From Thermophilibacter mediterraneus (lineage in GTDB: Bacteria > Actinomycetota > Coriobacteriia > Coriobacteriales > Atopobiaceae): 64,000 nt of DNA. Positions within the stretch are counted from its first letter, which is position 1; every line of letters begins with the position of its first letter. Below are positions 46,475-55,559 of the stretch, in pieces. The notes under the pieces were generated by a model. It did not search any database and was not told the DNA's origin. It saw nothing but the letters and a program-made list of their open reading frames with translations. A program made the position numbers and the translations under genes. The stretch covers positions 1,201,405-1,265,404 of the forward strand of contig NZ_FPKO01000009.1 of NCBI RefSeq assembly GCF_900119385.1. Reading direction: 5' to 3'.

Positions 46475-47974
46475 TTAGACCGGCTTTCTCCCAAGCGCAT
46501 TGGCGACGACGACCGCGATTTGCTGGGCGAGCATTGGCGGCACGGCGTTTCCAACCTGCGTGTATTGAGAGGTTCGGTTTCCCTCGAACAGGTAGTCATC
46601 TGGGAATGTCTGGAGCCTTGCCGCTTCGCGCACGGTCAGGCTTCGACATTGGACGGGATCGGGATGGATGTAATGATGTCCGTCCTTTGCTATGTGCGAC
46701 GTGATGGTTGTTGAGGGGCTGTCGGCCATCTGGACGCGGAACCGATCGTTGAACTTGAATGACCCTTCCTCCGCGCTTTGAACATTCTTATGATTGGGAA
46801 GGAGCTGCCGAGGGAAATCATCCAAGCGAGGGGGGACACCCTTAACTTCTGCATATGCTGAGCAGAACAAGTAGCGGTCCAAGTCCGAGGCAAGGTGGGC
46901 CCTTGCGACATGGCTTGTCAGCACCTTCCTATTCCCAAGCCTGCCCCGGTACCAGGAGTCATAGATGCCGTGGTCGGAAGTTATTTCCGTCCTCTCGTCT
47001 TTTCTGGGCGGATGGCTTGAGAGGACTCGCTTGAGAGCGGGGGCGATCTCCTCTCCCGCACTCGTCTCGAGAAGCCTCTTGGCTGCGGCGTCGACGTATG
47101 CCGCCCAGCTCGTGATTTCTGAGCTTTTGTTCCTTTTCGAGAAGTCGCTCCGTATCTTCGGAATTCCCATGAGCGCTTCTCCGAGGCTAACTCTCCTCTT
47201 CTTTTCCAAGATAGTCGTTTCGATGCCGAGGTCTTTTCTGACCCCCAGCAAGATGACGCGATGGCGTGTCTGCGGAATGCCGTAGTCTTCCGCGCGAACC
47301 ACGTAGTCGCGCGGGCTTTCGGGGCTTTCAGTCACAAGGGAGCGAATCTCGTATCCCGCTCCCTCCATGTCAGCGACGATGCGAGAGAACATCTCATGGC
47401 CGTCATGGGTTGCGGATAGCAAGCCCTTGACGTTCTCCATTACGAATATGTCCGGCTTCAGGGCTTCGATGAACGACAGGTAGCACTTGTATAGAGTGTG
47501 CTTCTCGTCGTTCTCGAAGTTCTCGTCATGGGCCCTTCTTGATCTGCCGGCGAGTGAGTATGCTTGGCAGGGCGGTCCGCCTATGATGACAAGGGGGCCG
47601 TTACCGTTCTTCTTTCGCCAGTTCTCGAGACGCCTTTTTGCGATGTCTACGTGAGTGTTGTCGCCTTCCTTTAGTCTGGCTAGAAGGGCCTCTTCGTCGG
47701 ATTGCTTCCAGAGGCGAGGCTTGTAAGAGATGAGCTCTTGGAAGCTCCTCTCATCGTGCTCCCGCATGTACTTGATATAGACAGAAGGCACCTTTCCGTC
47801 AGCCTTGAGGATCTTCCGAAGATAGGCGCGAAGCCTTAACGTCCTATGGGCTTGCTCGTCACACTCAATTGACAGGATGCTCTGAAAGATGGGTTTTCCC
47901 ATCTCATCCCGCAACGAGGAGAATCCTTCACCGAGCCCCCCGGGACCAGCAAATAGATCAATCATGGGTATCAC
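46475..47974 (-). CDS. C5 cytosine-specific DNA methyltransferase
   Basis: The 499-residue enzyme has all key motifs: I DLFAGPGGLGEGF, IV GGPPCQAYS (catalytic Cys136), VI ENVKG (180-184), VIII QTRHRV (235-240) and X QVGNAVPP near the C-terminus. It methylates cytosine in a specific DNA site, probably protecting the host from the convergent MORC-Z1-DUF4420-AIPR genes, 12 nt away end to end. GTG 47974 follows AAAGGG; ATG 47965 is the alternative. Confidence 0.93.
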   Translation of the reverse strand: MIPMIDLFAGPGGLGEGFSSLRDEMGKPIFQSILSIECDEQAHRTLRLRAYLRKILKADGKVPSVYIKYMREHDERSFQELISYKPRLWKQSDEEALLARLKEGDNTHVDIAKRRLENWRKKNGNGPLVIIGGPPCQAYSLAGRSRRAHDENFENDEKHTLYKCYLSFIEALKPDIFVMENVKGLLSATHDGHEMFSRIVADMEGAGYEIRSLVTESPESPRDYVVRAEDYGIPQTRHRVILLGVRKDLGIETTILEKKRRVSLGEALMGIPKIRSDFSKRNKSSEITSWAAYVDAAAKRLLETSAGEEIAPALKRVLSSHPPRKDERTEITSDHGIYDSWYRGRLGNRKVLTSHVARAHLASDLDRYLFCSAYAEVKGVPPRLDDFPRQLLPNHKNVQSAEEGSFKFNDRFRVQMADSPSTTITSHIAKDGHHYIHPDPVQCRSLTVREAARLQTFPDDYLFEGNRTSQYTQVGNAVPPMLAQQIAVVVANALGRKPV

Positions 47975-48088
47975 TGTGCTTCACCCTTTCTAAGATACAT
48001 CCCCCAGGTTACCAGGGAACCGCATCTTTTTCCAGGGCGAGTCTTGTCTCCATGAGTTTGGTTATTACAAAAGGAATTGAACTTGTAT

Positions 48089-48706
48089 CTATATGCTTGG
48101 CCTAGATAGAAGAGTGGTCTGATTGCGGTCCGCCAAGGCGGCGAAGCCCGGGCCCAACCACACGCTCGACTCCCCGGGCCCGAGCACGAGCGGCATGCGG
48201 TCGTGGATTGGCGCGACGCTGGCGTTCGGCCTGGTGGTGACGATCGAGAACCGGTCGCCCTCGCGCACGGCGGCGAGCAGGAACGCCCTGGCGCCGGGGA
48301 GGCGGAAGAGGTACTGTCGCTTCACAGGCTTGCCAGTCTTCTCGCTGGCGACCCTCTCCGTGGCGTGCCCCTCGTAGAAGGCGCGCACGGGGACGAGGCA
48401 GCGGCCCTCCGCTATGGCCATGGCCCACATGCCGCGCCTTCCCAGGCGCAGCTGCTCGAGGGCGGACTCTATGCGCGTGTTGAAGACGGCGTTGGGCTTG
48501 CCGTCGAGCGGGAAGCCCCACGTGAGGCGCGCGACGGCGAGGCCGCCGCCTTCGGGGACGTAGACGGGCACGATGCTGCCCGGGCGGGCGTCGCGCAGGG
48601 GGTCGGGGCGCTCGATGTAGCGGATCGCGTGCGCGCCGGGAGTGGCGCGCGCGTCCAGCACGGCCTGAGCCTCCTCGAGTGTGAGCGGGCACATCCTCAC
48701 GCACAT
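48089..48706 (-). CDS. SRAP (YedK/HMCES-like) protein
   Basis: The 205-residue SRAP domain protein keeps the catalytic Cys as residue 2 (MCVRM), the Asn in FNTRIES, the Glu in FYEGH and the His in PIHDRMP. These crosslink abasic sites in single-stranded DNA. Most homologues begin MCGR, so V3 is unusual. ATG 48706 follows GGAGG. High GC suggests it belongs to the host backbone or an older insertion. Confidence 0.85.
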   Translation of the reverse strand: MCVRMCPLTLEEAQAVLDARATPGAHAIRYIERPDPLRDARPGSIVPVYVPEGGGLAVARLTWGFPLDGKPNAVFNTRIESALEQLRLGRRGMWAMAIAEGRCLVPVRAFYEGHATERVASEKTGKPVKRQYLFRLPGARAFLLAAVREGDRFSIVTTRPNASVAPIHDRMPLVLGPGESSVWLGPGFAALADRNQTTLLSRPSI

Positions 48707-48837
48707 CGCTGCCTCCTCTCGCCCTCGTCCTTCTCCCCATTATCCCCTCGTCGTGCCACTTGTGACACGCCCATAGCCTGTACCCATCGTTTGGGTGCGG
48801 GTTATTCCTTTGCCCGCCTTACTGGAAGGACGGGCAG

Positions 48838-49368
48838 ATGGATGGCTTGCAGGACGAGGCGAGGCTCGAGGAGCAGGGAGCGCAGCAGCAGGCGCTGCAG
48901 CGCGACGACCAGGAAGAGGCGTCGCAGGCGCAGGTGAGCGCGGCGGCTGCCGGCGGCGACACGGCCGCCCAGGCCCGCGCTGACTACGAGGCGGCGCTCG
49001 CGGAGCGCGACGCCCGCATCGCGGAGCTCGAGGGCGAGATCGCGGAGGCCGCGAAGACCGCCGAGGGCGCCGAGAGGCTGCGCGCCGAGATGGACGAGCT
49101 GCGCCGCAGGGGCGACGAGGAGCGCGTCGGCTTCGAGCTGCAGCTCGCAGGGGCGCGCAACGTCAAGGCGGCCCGCGCCCTTCTCGCCGACCACGACAAC
49201 GACATCGAGAAGCTCAAGGCCGCGGAGCCCTGGCTCTTCTCGGCGCCCGCCGCCCCGGCGCCCGCGGGCGCGACGGGCCTCCCGAGCGCGGGCGCGGCCG
49301 GGGCCGACGAGTCGACGCAGATGAGCCGCTGGCGCAGGATCGCCGGCCTTCCCGAGAGCGAGGAGTAG
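48838..49368 (+). CDS. Phage scaffolding protein
   Basis: The acidic coiled-coil protein of 176 residues has VGFELQLAGARNVKAARALL and a Pro/Ala-rich tail ending near ATGLPSAG, characteristic of phage minor structural (scaffolding) proteins that precede the capsid gene. ATG 48838 follows AAGGAC. It is the first gene of a prophage remnant, 3 nt from the capsid fragment. Confidence 0.7.
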   Translation: MDGLQDEARLEEQGAQQQALQRDDQEEASQAQVSAAAAGGDTAAQARADYEAALAERDARIAELEGEIAEAAKTAEGAERLRAEMDELRRRGDEERVGFELQLAGARNVKAARALLADHDNDIEKLKAAEPWLFSAPAAPAPAGATGLPSAGAAGADESTQMSRWRRIAGLPESEE

Positions 49369-49371
49369 CAG

Positions 49372-49743
49372 ATGGCGAACAGCATCGCGTACACCAAGAA
49401 CTACACGGCCGTCCTGGACGAGGTCTACAAGAGGGCCGCGTGCTCGACGTGCCTGAACTCGCCGCGCCGCATGGCTCGCGCGGAGCGCAACGCCAAGGAG
49501 ATCATGATTCCGAAGATCGAGGTCACGGGCCTCGGCGACTACACGCGCAACGTGGGGTACAAGACCGGGTCGATCACCTACGAGTTCGAGACCAAGACGT
49601 TCAACTACGACCGCGGGATCAAGCTGCTCGCGGACGTCATGGACGTGGAGGAGGCGGGGGTGCTGGTGTGGATATTTGCTGCTAGGTTGATGCGATCCGC
49701 TAACTATATGGATAGCGGTTACTTTCCGAGACGACGAGAATAG
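49372..49743 (+). pseudogene. Truncated phage major capsid protein
   Basis: The frame reads as a capsid N-terminus (GSITYEFETKTFNYDRG, ADVMDVEEAGVLV) up to about 49665. It then turns into unrelated, lower-GC codons and stops after 123 residues; intact capsids are about 300 residues. The break marks a deletion or insertion edge next to the KAP gene. Confidence 0.75.
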
Positions 49744-49932
49744 AAACAATCGGGAAGAGGTCAGGAGGGCAGTAATGGTCCATTAACAGCTGCTTTGCGC
49801 TGAATCGAGCCGACCTCTTGGGGTTTTGCCAGGAAGAATGGACATGTCGTTATAGAAGAGACTTAGGATTAATCCACCTTCAAAATGAGATGCTGATACT
49901 GGCTGGTGAACTGCTTTGGTAACGGAGAGAAT

Positions 49933-52107
49933 ATGAACTCAGACCATCCCATTGAATCGTGCCCTGACGATGCGCTTGGAAGAGCGTCGGTTGCTCGTCG
50001 TGTTGCAGACCAGCTTGCGCTCGCCCCCATGGACCACTCGATTGTGTTTGGGTTGTATGGACCTTGGGGGTCAGGCAAGACTTCGCTGTTGAACATGGTT
50101 TGCGAGAAGTTGGAAGGTGTCGACAATCCACCAGTTATCGTCAAGTTCAACCCCTGGAACTATACGTCATCGGAGAATCTTGCCACACCCTTTCTAGCAT
50201 TACTCTCTGAATGTATACAGCACGGGGCGCACAGCACTATCCCGGAGAAAGCTGCCAGGAAGCTCAGCAAAACAATGAAGAGGTACTCAGATGTGCTCGC
50301 TTCGGCTGCGGATGCCTTTAACTGGGTTCCTGCGGTGGGGGTTGTTTCGACTCTCCTTCGTCATATTGGTAGGGATGACGAGAAAAGCGCCTCTCCAACC
50401 AATCTAAAGAATCGCCTATCCAAGCTTCTAATTGACACAAATACTCGGGTAGTGGTGATAATCGATGACCTTGATCGTCTTTCAAACGATGCCGTTCGCT
50501 CGGTATTCCAGCTAGTAGCCGCTGTCGCCGACTTTCCGGGGGTGAACTATCTGCTTGCCTACGATCTAAACAATGTAATAAAGGCGCTGGGGTCGGTTCA
50601 AGAGTGTGAGGGCGAGCGTTATCTCGAGAAGATAGTCCAGATTCCCATTGAGCTTCACGAGCCGAATCCTGGAAGCATTCTTGAGCTGTTAGTGGATGGA
50701 CTTAATCAGCTCCTCTCCAACCATAGGCTAAGTGACGACGAGGTGAACGACGTGGAATCCTGTCTTCATTTGGTATTCAGGAGGATTAGGTCGGTGCGCG
50801 ATTTGCGGCGTCTGCTCAATGTGTTTGAGGTCGATTTGGCTGAGTCGTGCGGTGGGGTCGCTCCTGCGGACGTGCTTGTCATGTCCTCTCTCCGACTCTT
50901 TGCCCCAAGGCTGTTTCCGTGGATAAGCGCGCGTCGAAACGAGCTGGCAGGAGGAGCGCGGGGTGGTTATGAGCTCGCTTTGGCAAAGGAAAAGAGAGAC
51001 GAGTTCAGCAAAGAGCTGAGGAGTATTCTTAATGGAGATGACGAGGCTGAGCTCTACGTGTTTGACCTGCTATGTAAGGCTTTTCCTCGATTTGAGAACA
51101 ATTGCGGCGTCCGGGCGGTAGGCGTCTCTGAAGCCATGCTAAGACTGAACAGAAGGATTGCCTGCCCGGAGATTCTAGATGGATATCTGTCTGGATTGCT
51201 TGAGCGATACTCGTTCCCCCGAGAGGACGCCTTGAGACTTGTCAAGACGGGCTCAGCTGACGAGTTGGGGGCCTTTTTTGCCCAAGAGGGAGGGGAGGTT
51301 TCGTCCACGGTCTTGTCTGCAGCTGTGGAGCTTGCCCCTAGCTTGTCCTCTGCCCAGCTCGAAAACATTGTCAGAGCGATGTTGAGATCGGGCGGTGGTA
51401 ATAGTAAAGACCCCACACTAATGGGGCTGTTCAGCGTATTCTGGAACTCGCTTGAGCACCTGATTCGGGAGCTTGGGAAGGAATCCGCAAGTCGGCTTAT
51501 GGTTGAGGAGACACGAGGTAGGAGCTTCCTGGAGCTCGTCCCTCTCGCCGCATTTGTAAATGAGCAGGAGCTTTCCTACGCAAGGCTCGCGGGGGATATC
51601 GAAAAGCCTGATGAGCAGCTGATAACACTGGAGTCTCTCATCGAAGTCGAGAGAAACATTGTGAGCTCATTGAGAGGCGCAGAGATAAAGCCTGCTGATC
51701 TTGAGGACGGCGGATCGAGGATGCTGCTTTATCTCTGGAGCTGCTTCGATTCAGAGAGCTATGACCGTCTTGTGACTAACGGCGTACTGAGAGAACCTTT
51801 GGGCTATGCTCTACATGCGATGCATTATTTGGGGACTTTTGCTACTGGGACAAATCACGGTTGGTCGCTTTCAGAGAGCCGAGATGATATCGACCTTCCA
51901 AGGCTTTGCTCATGTATGGGCGATGTCGCTGAGTCTGAGGACTTCTGGAAGCTGCCCCGGGGTACACGGAGGCTAGTTGCCGCGCTGAGCGTTTGCGCAG
52001 AGAAGGCCGTGGATGGGGCGAGTGGAGTCGACTGGTACAGGGCGACTGCAAGCGAACGCGAAGCGGATATGCGCCTTCGATCATGGGCGGCCAGATTAAT
52101 CTCATAG
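49933..52107 (+). CDS. KAP family P-loop NTPase
   Basis: The 724-residue protein has Walker A GLYGPWGSGKTS near residue 40, FNPWNY soon after and Walker B VVIIDDLDRLS near 175, the classic KAP triplet. KAP NTPases are often membrane-linked and occur in defence islands; no strong membrane helix is seen between the Walker motifs. ATG 49933 follows GGAGAG. It stands alone after the prophage scrap. Confidence 0.88.
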   Translation: MNSDHPIESCPDDALGRASVARRVADQLALAPMDHSIVFGLYGPWGSGKTSLLNMVCEKLEGVDNPPVIVKFNPWNYTSSENLATPFLALLSECIQHGAHSTIPEKAARKLSKTMKRYSDVLASAADAFNWVPAVGVVSTLLRHIGRDDEKSASPTNLKNRLSKLLIDTNTRVVVIIDDLDRLSNDAVRSVFQLVAAVADFPGVNYLLAYDLNNVIKALGSVQECEGERYLEKIVQIPIELHEPNPGSILELLVDGLNQLLSNHRLSDDEVNDVESCLHLVFRRIRSVRDLRRLLNVFEVDLAESCGGVAPADVLVMSSLRLFAPRLFPWISARRNELAGGARGGYELALAKEKRDEFSKELRSILNGDDEAELYVFDLLCKAFPRFENNCGVRAVGVSEAMLRLNRRIACPEILDGYLSGLLERYSFPREDALRLVKTGSADELGAFFAQEGGEVSSTVLSAAVELAPSLSSAQLENIVRAMLRSGGGNSKDPTLMGLFSVFWNSLEHLIRELGKESASRLMVEETRGRSFLELVPLAAFVNEQELSYARLAGDIEKPDEQLITLESLIEVERNIVSSLRGAEIKPADLEDGGSRMLLYLWSCFDSESYDRLVTNGVLREPLGYALHAMHYLGTFATGTNHGWSLSESRDDIDLPRLCSCMGDVAESEDFWKLPRGTRRLVAALSVCAEKAVDGASGVDWYRATASEREADMRLRSWAARLIS

Positions 52108-53046
52108 GCTGGAATGTCGGCATGACGCTGCTTCCTGTGAGGACAAGGAGCTCCGCGCTTTTCTCGCTCGCTTTCATGAGCTGGGCATCTCTCTCGTGAA
52201 CCCTTCTCGTGTTCTTTACTGAAAATCTTTGGCGGTGACGCTCTCTCTTTTGACGGTTTTTTCGCCAAGTCTCGGATGACTTGGTGCATTCTGCTGGAGA
52301 GGCGGTGATGGGGGAAACTGTATCAGGAGCTCTCGATTGACATGGGTGTAGTTGTATGCCTTGTTGAGGATGTGGCTGCATCACGCCTCGACTGCTGCGA
52401 GCACTTTCTCGTTGAAGCCAGGGCCGGTACTTACCGAGACTTTTGAGTTTTGAGAACCATCGAGGTTGCTTTGAAATGCCTAGTGGGGGTTCCTGTCAGG
52501 TGCAGAACAGCTCATTTATCGTTTTTTCTCGACGTTCTTCTCATGCCCACGAGAGCACTCGATGACTATTGTGATGAACTTCTTTATGCCTTTGAGCTTG
52601 GGTATGTGAATCGTGACCTCACCGGAGACCGTCGTGAGCCTGAGCTTGTAGCGTCTGCTCGGCATGTCTTTCGGTTGGCGGTGCACTCGTATCGTCTGCG
52701 CCAACTAAGGTCGTTGACCTCCTCGTCAAGAAGGTCATTCGGCGTTATCTGGTGCTCTTCCAGACGAGTTTGCGTAGGGTGGTTCCCGGACCACCTCACT
52801 AAATGCTACGACGGACTCGGGGGCGGCTTTCCTCCAATACGCTTCTTGTCACGATATCTTGAATCATGCTGAGATTAGCCGTTTCTTCCCTACATTCTGG
52901 ATGCAATTCCGCTATCAAAGAGCATATGAGAATGTACGTTACTACGAGTGAGGTGTGGCATCACAAGATAGTGGTCTACGATAGCTGGTCCATAGATATT
53001 GACTGAGCAGATTAAGAAGAGTGTCGAATTGGTACGGGAGGCAGCT
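52108..53046. other. Degenerate spacer with IS256 remnant
   Basis: No intact gene. The only recognisable item is a frameshifted IS256-type transposase start on the reverse strand (about 52480-52800). Bases 52108-52480 and 52800-53046 show nothing I can name. Confidence 0.5.
52480..52800 (-). pseudogene. IS256-type transposase remnant, frameshifted
   Basis: On the reverse strand one frame reads LLDEEVNDL and RRYECTANRKTCRAD, and a second frame continues YKLRLTTVSGEVTIHIPKLKG. Together these match the N-terminal third of an IS256 transposase, with at least one frameshift near 52650. It is not close to the intact IS256 at 37032, so it is a different subtype. Confidence 0.65.
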
Positions 53047-54123
53047 TTGATTGCATTATGGATTATCGGTAACGGGTTTGACCTGAACGTGGGCCTGCGT
53101 ACCGGATACCAGGATTTTCTTAACGATGTCTACTTGAAAGATGGGCCACATTCCGTGCGTAGGGACCTGCTTGTCAAGCTCGTTGACGAGGACCCTAGAT
53201 TGAAAGGGGGCAAGTATTGGTCAGACCTGGAGGGTCTGCTTGCGTTTGCAACATCGATGTGTCCAGAACGGGTAAGTGAGCGTGACTTTACCGGTATTTT
53301 TGAGGAGATGCAGAAGCTGTTTGTGAAGAAGGTCGCAGCGGAGCAGTCGCGCTTGATGTTGCCCTTGCCGGCAGAAGCGATTTCAGAGTTCCGGGATTCC
53401 ATCATCCGTGTGTCTTCTAGGATGTGCCCGCGAGATCGGCGAAAACTTCCTTGTAATCTATCTGTGCGTGAGAGCATCACCTGGGAGTTCATCGCTCTGA
53501 ATTACACCACGGTTTTCGACGCCTTTCTTCGCTCTGCTATCAAGGAGAAGGGGGCAGAGTTCAATCGAAACACCAGTGGTCGTATTTTCGTCGACACTTT
53601 GAGAAATGATATTCTTCATCCGCACGGAATCATCTCTGACGATTCTGATGGAACGGAAATCATCTTCGGCACTTCCTCCCCTGATCAGTTTGGGGCTGAA
53701 AACCCCAGTGAGTTCGAACTTCTTAACGAGTTGTGGGTAAAACCCAACAAGAATCAAGTTATCTATGGTAACGAAAAGACCGAACGCCTTTCTGAACGTA
53801 TATCTAATGCGCGAGTCTTTCTTTTGTATGGGGTTTCGCTTGGAGATAGCGATCGATACATATGGGAGATGATTGGAGAGCGCATGGCAGAAGCGACTGC
53901 TTGGACGGTACTCTTTTGCCATGGCTTGCCCCGATCCAGTTCACAGGATTCGTTGCTGTATTTAGACAAGAGAAGGCGACTCCAGAACCGGTTCCTGGAC
54001 GCTATCGGCATTGATGACAAGAACCGGGACAACGTCCGAGATCGGATAATCGTTGTTCCGTCGGATGAGTACTTTATGTTTAAAGATATGCAGTTGGTGA
54101 ATGAAGCTTCTGACGTATCTTAA
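53047..54123 (+). CDS. AbiH-like abortive infection protein
   Basis: The 358-residue protein has the AbiH motifs WIIGNGFDLN (residues 5-14), FIALNYTTVFD, ILHPHG and FLLYGVSLGDSD. TTG 53047 is chosen because GGGAGG lies 5 nt upstream and it places the motif next to the N-terminus; TTG 52999 is the longer alternative. AbiH blocks phage growth by an unknown route. It is convergent with the 457-aa unknown gene. Confidence 0.82.
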   Translation: MIALWIIGNGFDLNVGLRTGYQDFLNDVYLKDGPHSVRRDLLVKLVDEDPRLKGGKYWSDLEGLLAFATSMCPERVSERDFTGIFEEMQKLFVKKVAAEQSRLMLPLPAEAISEFRDSIIRVSSRMCPRDRRKLPCNLSVRESITWEFIALNYTTVFDAFLRSAIKEKGAEFNRNTSGRIFVDTLRNDILHPHGIISDDSDGTEIIFGTSSPDQFGAENPSEFELLNELWVKPNKNQVIYGNEKTERLSERISNARVFLLYGVSLGDSDRYIWEMIGERMAEATAWTVLFCHGLPRSSSQDSLLYLDKRRRLQNRFLDAIGIDDKNRDNVRDRIIVVPSDEYFMFKDMQLVNEASDVS

Positions 54124-54185
54124 TGGACCTTCCGCTGATGACTCATGTGAGGATAAGGAGAATCTCCATCTTTTGGTGAAATGCG

Positions 54186-55559
54186 TTAGAGGACTATCGT
54201 CTCGCTTTTCAACTCTTCGAACATCCTATCAATATCGTCGTAGACCTCTCGTGCCTGCTGTTCGATTTCCGCCCTGACGTACTTGTCTCGTGCCTCTGGT
54301 TTCTCGATGAGCGTCCATTTAAGCTGTTGGTAGGAGTACTTTGCAAAGGCAATCCACTGGGCATAGCTAACTGCCATTGGATCCTTGGTGAAGGCTATCC
54401 TTCCTGCATTAGCTGCGGTCGCAATGGAGTGAGAGATGAAGAGCATTGTCCCGAGCTTGGGATACTTTTCTCGGTCCGTTGAGAAGGGAATCGCCTCTTT
54501 GATGGGGACGCCGTCCTTGATTTTGCGCAATGCATAAGCGAGGCGTACAACGATTTCATTCACAGCTACGGGGATTGACTGGGCGCAGAACTGTATGAAG
54601 TCGTATCCCTCGTAATACATTCCCTGTACGATTTCGGCTATGGTCGCCTCTTCTTCTCCAATCTTTCCAAATTGCATGAGGCTGAACAAGGCCATCCCGG
54701 GAGCGGGGAGTCCAGCAGGGGTGGTGACATCGGAGAAGAAATGCAAGATTTGGGTGATGAGTGCCTGTACAATATCTGTCTTCTGCAGATGGGCGTAGCG
54801 TTCGATAACCTGAACGACAACCTTGCCGTTCTTGTCGATGGTGGTCATGCGTCCGGTGAGGATGTCGGAGACGCCAACGACGAGACCAAGCAAGGGATCG
54901 TGGCCCAAGGAATAGAGTCGATGCATGCCGGGGAAGAGGCCTTCGACTCGTGTGGTTGTGAAGCCGTCGTTGATTGGAGCGTCATACGGAACCTTGCTCG
55001 CCTTCTCGAGCTGTCGGATTTGCTCCGGGCTAAGGGAGTTCTCGATGTGGTCTCTGATGAAGTTCGATAGTGGCCCTGCCTCTGTGCCGCTTGGCGTTTT
55101 CTTTGGGAGACCAATAAGCAGGATATCGATGGCTGCAGCAAGCAATCCCGCACCGGCGGCGATGGCAACATCAAGTTGATCGAGCTTGTGAATGGCATCG
55201 TACTCTGCGTTGAGTCGCCTGATTTCAGCAGAGTTTGTCTCGAGCTCTTCTTCCGAGAACAGGTTCTCTAGAGTGTCGTTGCCATGGCCACTTGCGGTTG
55301 CTTCGCTGAGCAGCACGTCCCAAGAGGGGAGTGCGATGGGGCGATGGGCTAGCGCAAGCGCAGACTGCCGTTCGTCGGCCCCGGCATCATCAGCGGGGAG
55401 GTCATACCCGAGTGATTTGAGCAGGGCTTCTGAAGAGCTGATGGCACTCTCGGCATCAGACAAATCTGGCATGGTGATGCCCTTCAGCTGGGCATCCTGA
55501 AACCCGAGCACCGCATTGAGTTCCTGCTCAGATTGGTTGTACTCGTAACGGCCCATCAT
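54186..55559 (-). CDS. Unknown 457-aa protein, partner of the glycine-zipper protein
   Basis: Residues 1-130 are acidic and variable. A hydrophobic segment follows at 132-150 (AIAAGAGLLAAAIDILLIG). The core has MHRLYSLGHDPLLGLVVGV at about 212-230, then TTIDKNG and a long helical C-terminus. I recognise no named family. Its ATG overlaps the stop of the upstream gene (ATGA), so the two are coupled. A 5'-truncated second copy of this gene lies at 59971-60933. The surrounding genes are all defence-like, which suggests but does not prove a defence role. Confidence 0.7.
   Translation of the reverse strand: MMGRYEYNQSEQELNAVLGFQDAQLKGITMPDLSDAESAISSSEALLKSLGYDLPADDAGADERQSALALAHRPIALPSWDVLLSEATASGHGNDTLENLFSEEELETNSAEIRRLNAEYDAIHKLDQLDVAIAAGAGLLAAAIDILLIGLPKKTPSGTEAGPLSNFIRDHIENSLSPEQIRQLEKASKVPYDAPINDGFTTTRVEGLFPGMHRLYSLGHDPLLGLVVGVSDILTGRMTTIDKNGKVVVQVIERYAHLQKTDIVQALITQILHFFSDVTTPAGLPAPGMALFSLMQFGKIGEEEATIAEIVQGMYYEGYDFIQFCAQSIPVAVNEIVVRLAYALRKIKDGVPIKEAIPFSTDREKYPKLGTMLFISHSIATAANAGRIAFTKDPMAVSYAQWIAFAKYSYQQLKWTLIEKPEARDKYVRAEIEQQAREVYDDIDRMFEELKSETIVL

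Noticed and set aside
52450-52872. 140-codon forward frame in the spacer before AbiH
   Set aside because: It is the complement of the IS256 remnant and has no ribosome site.
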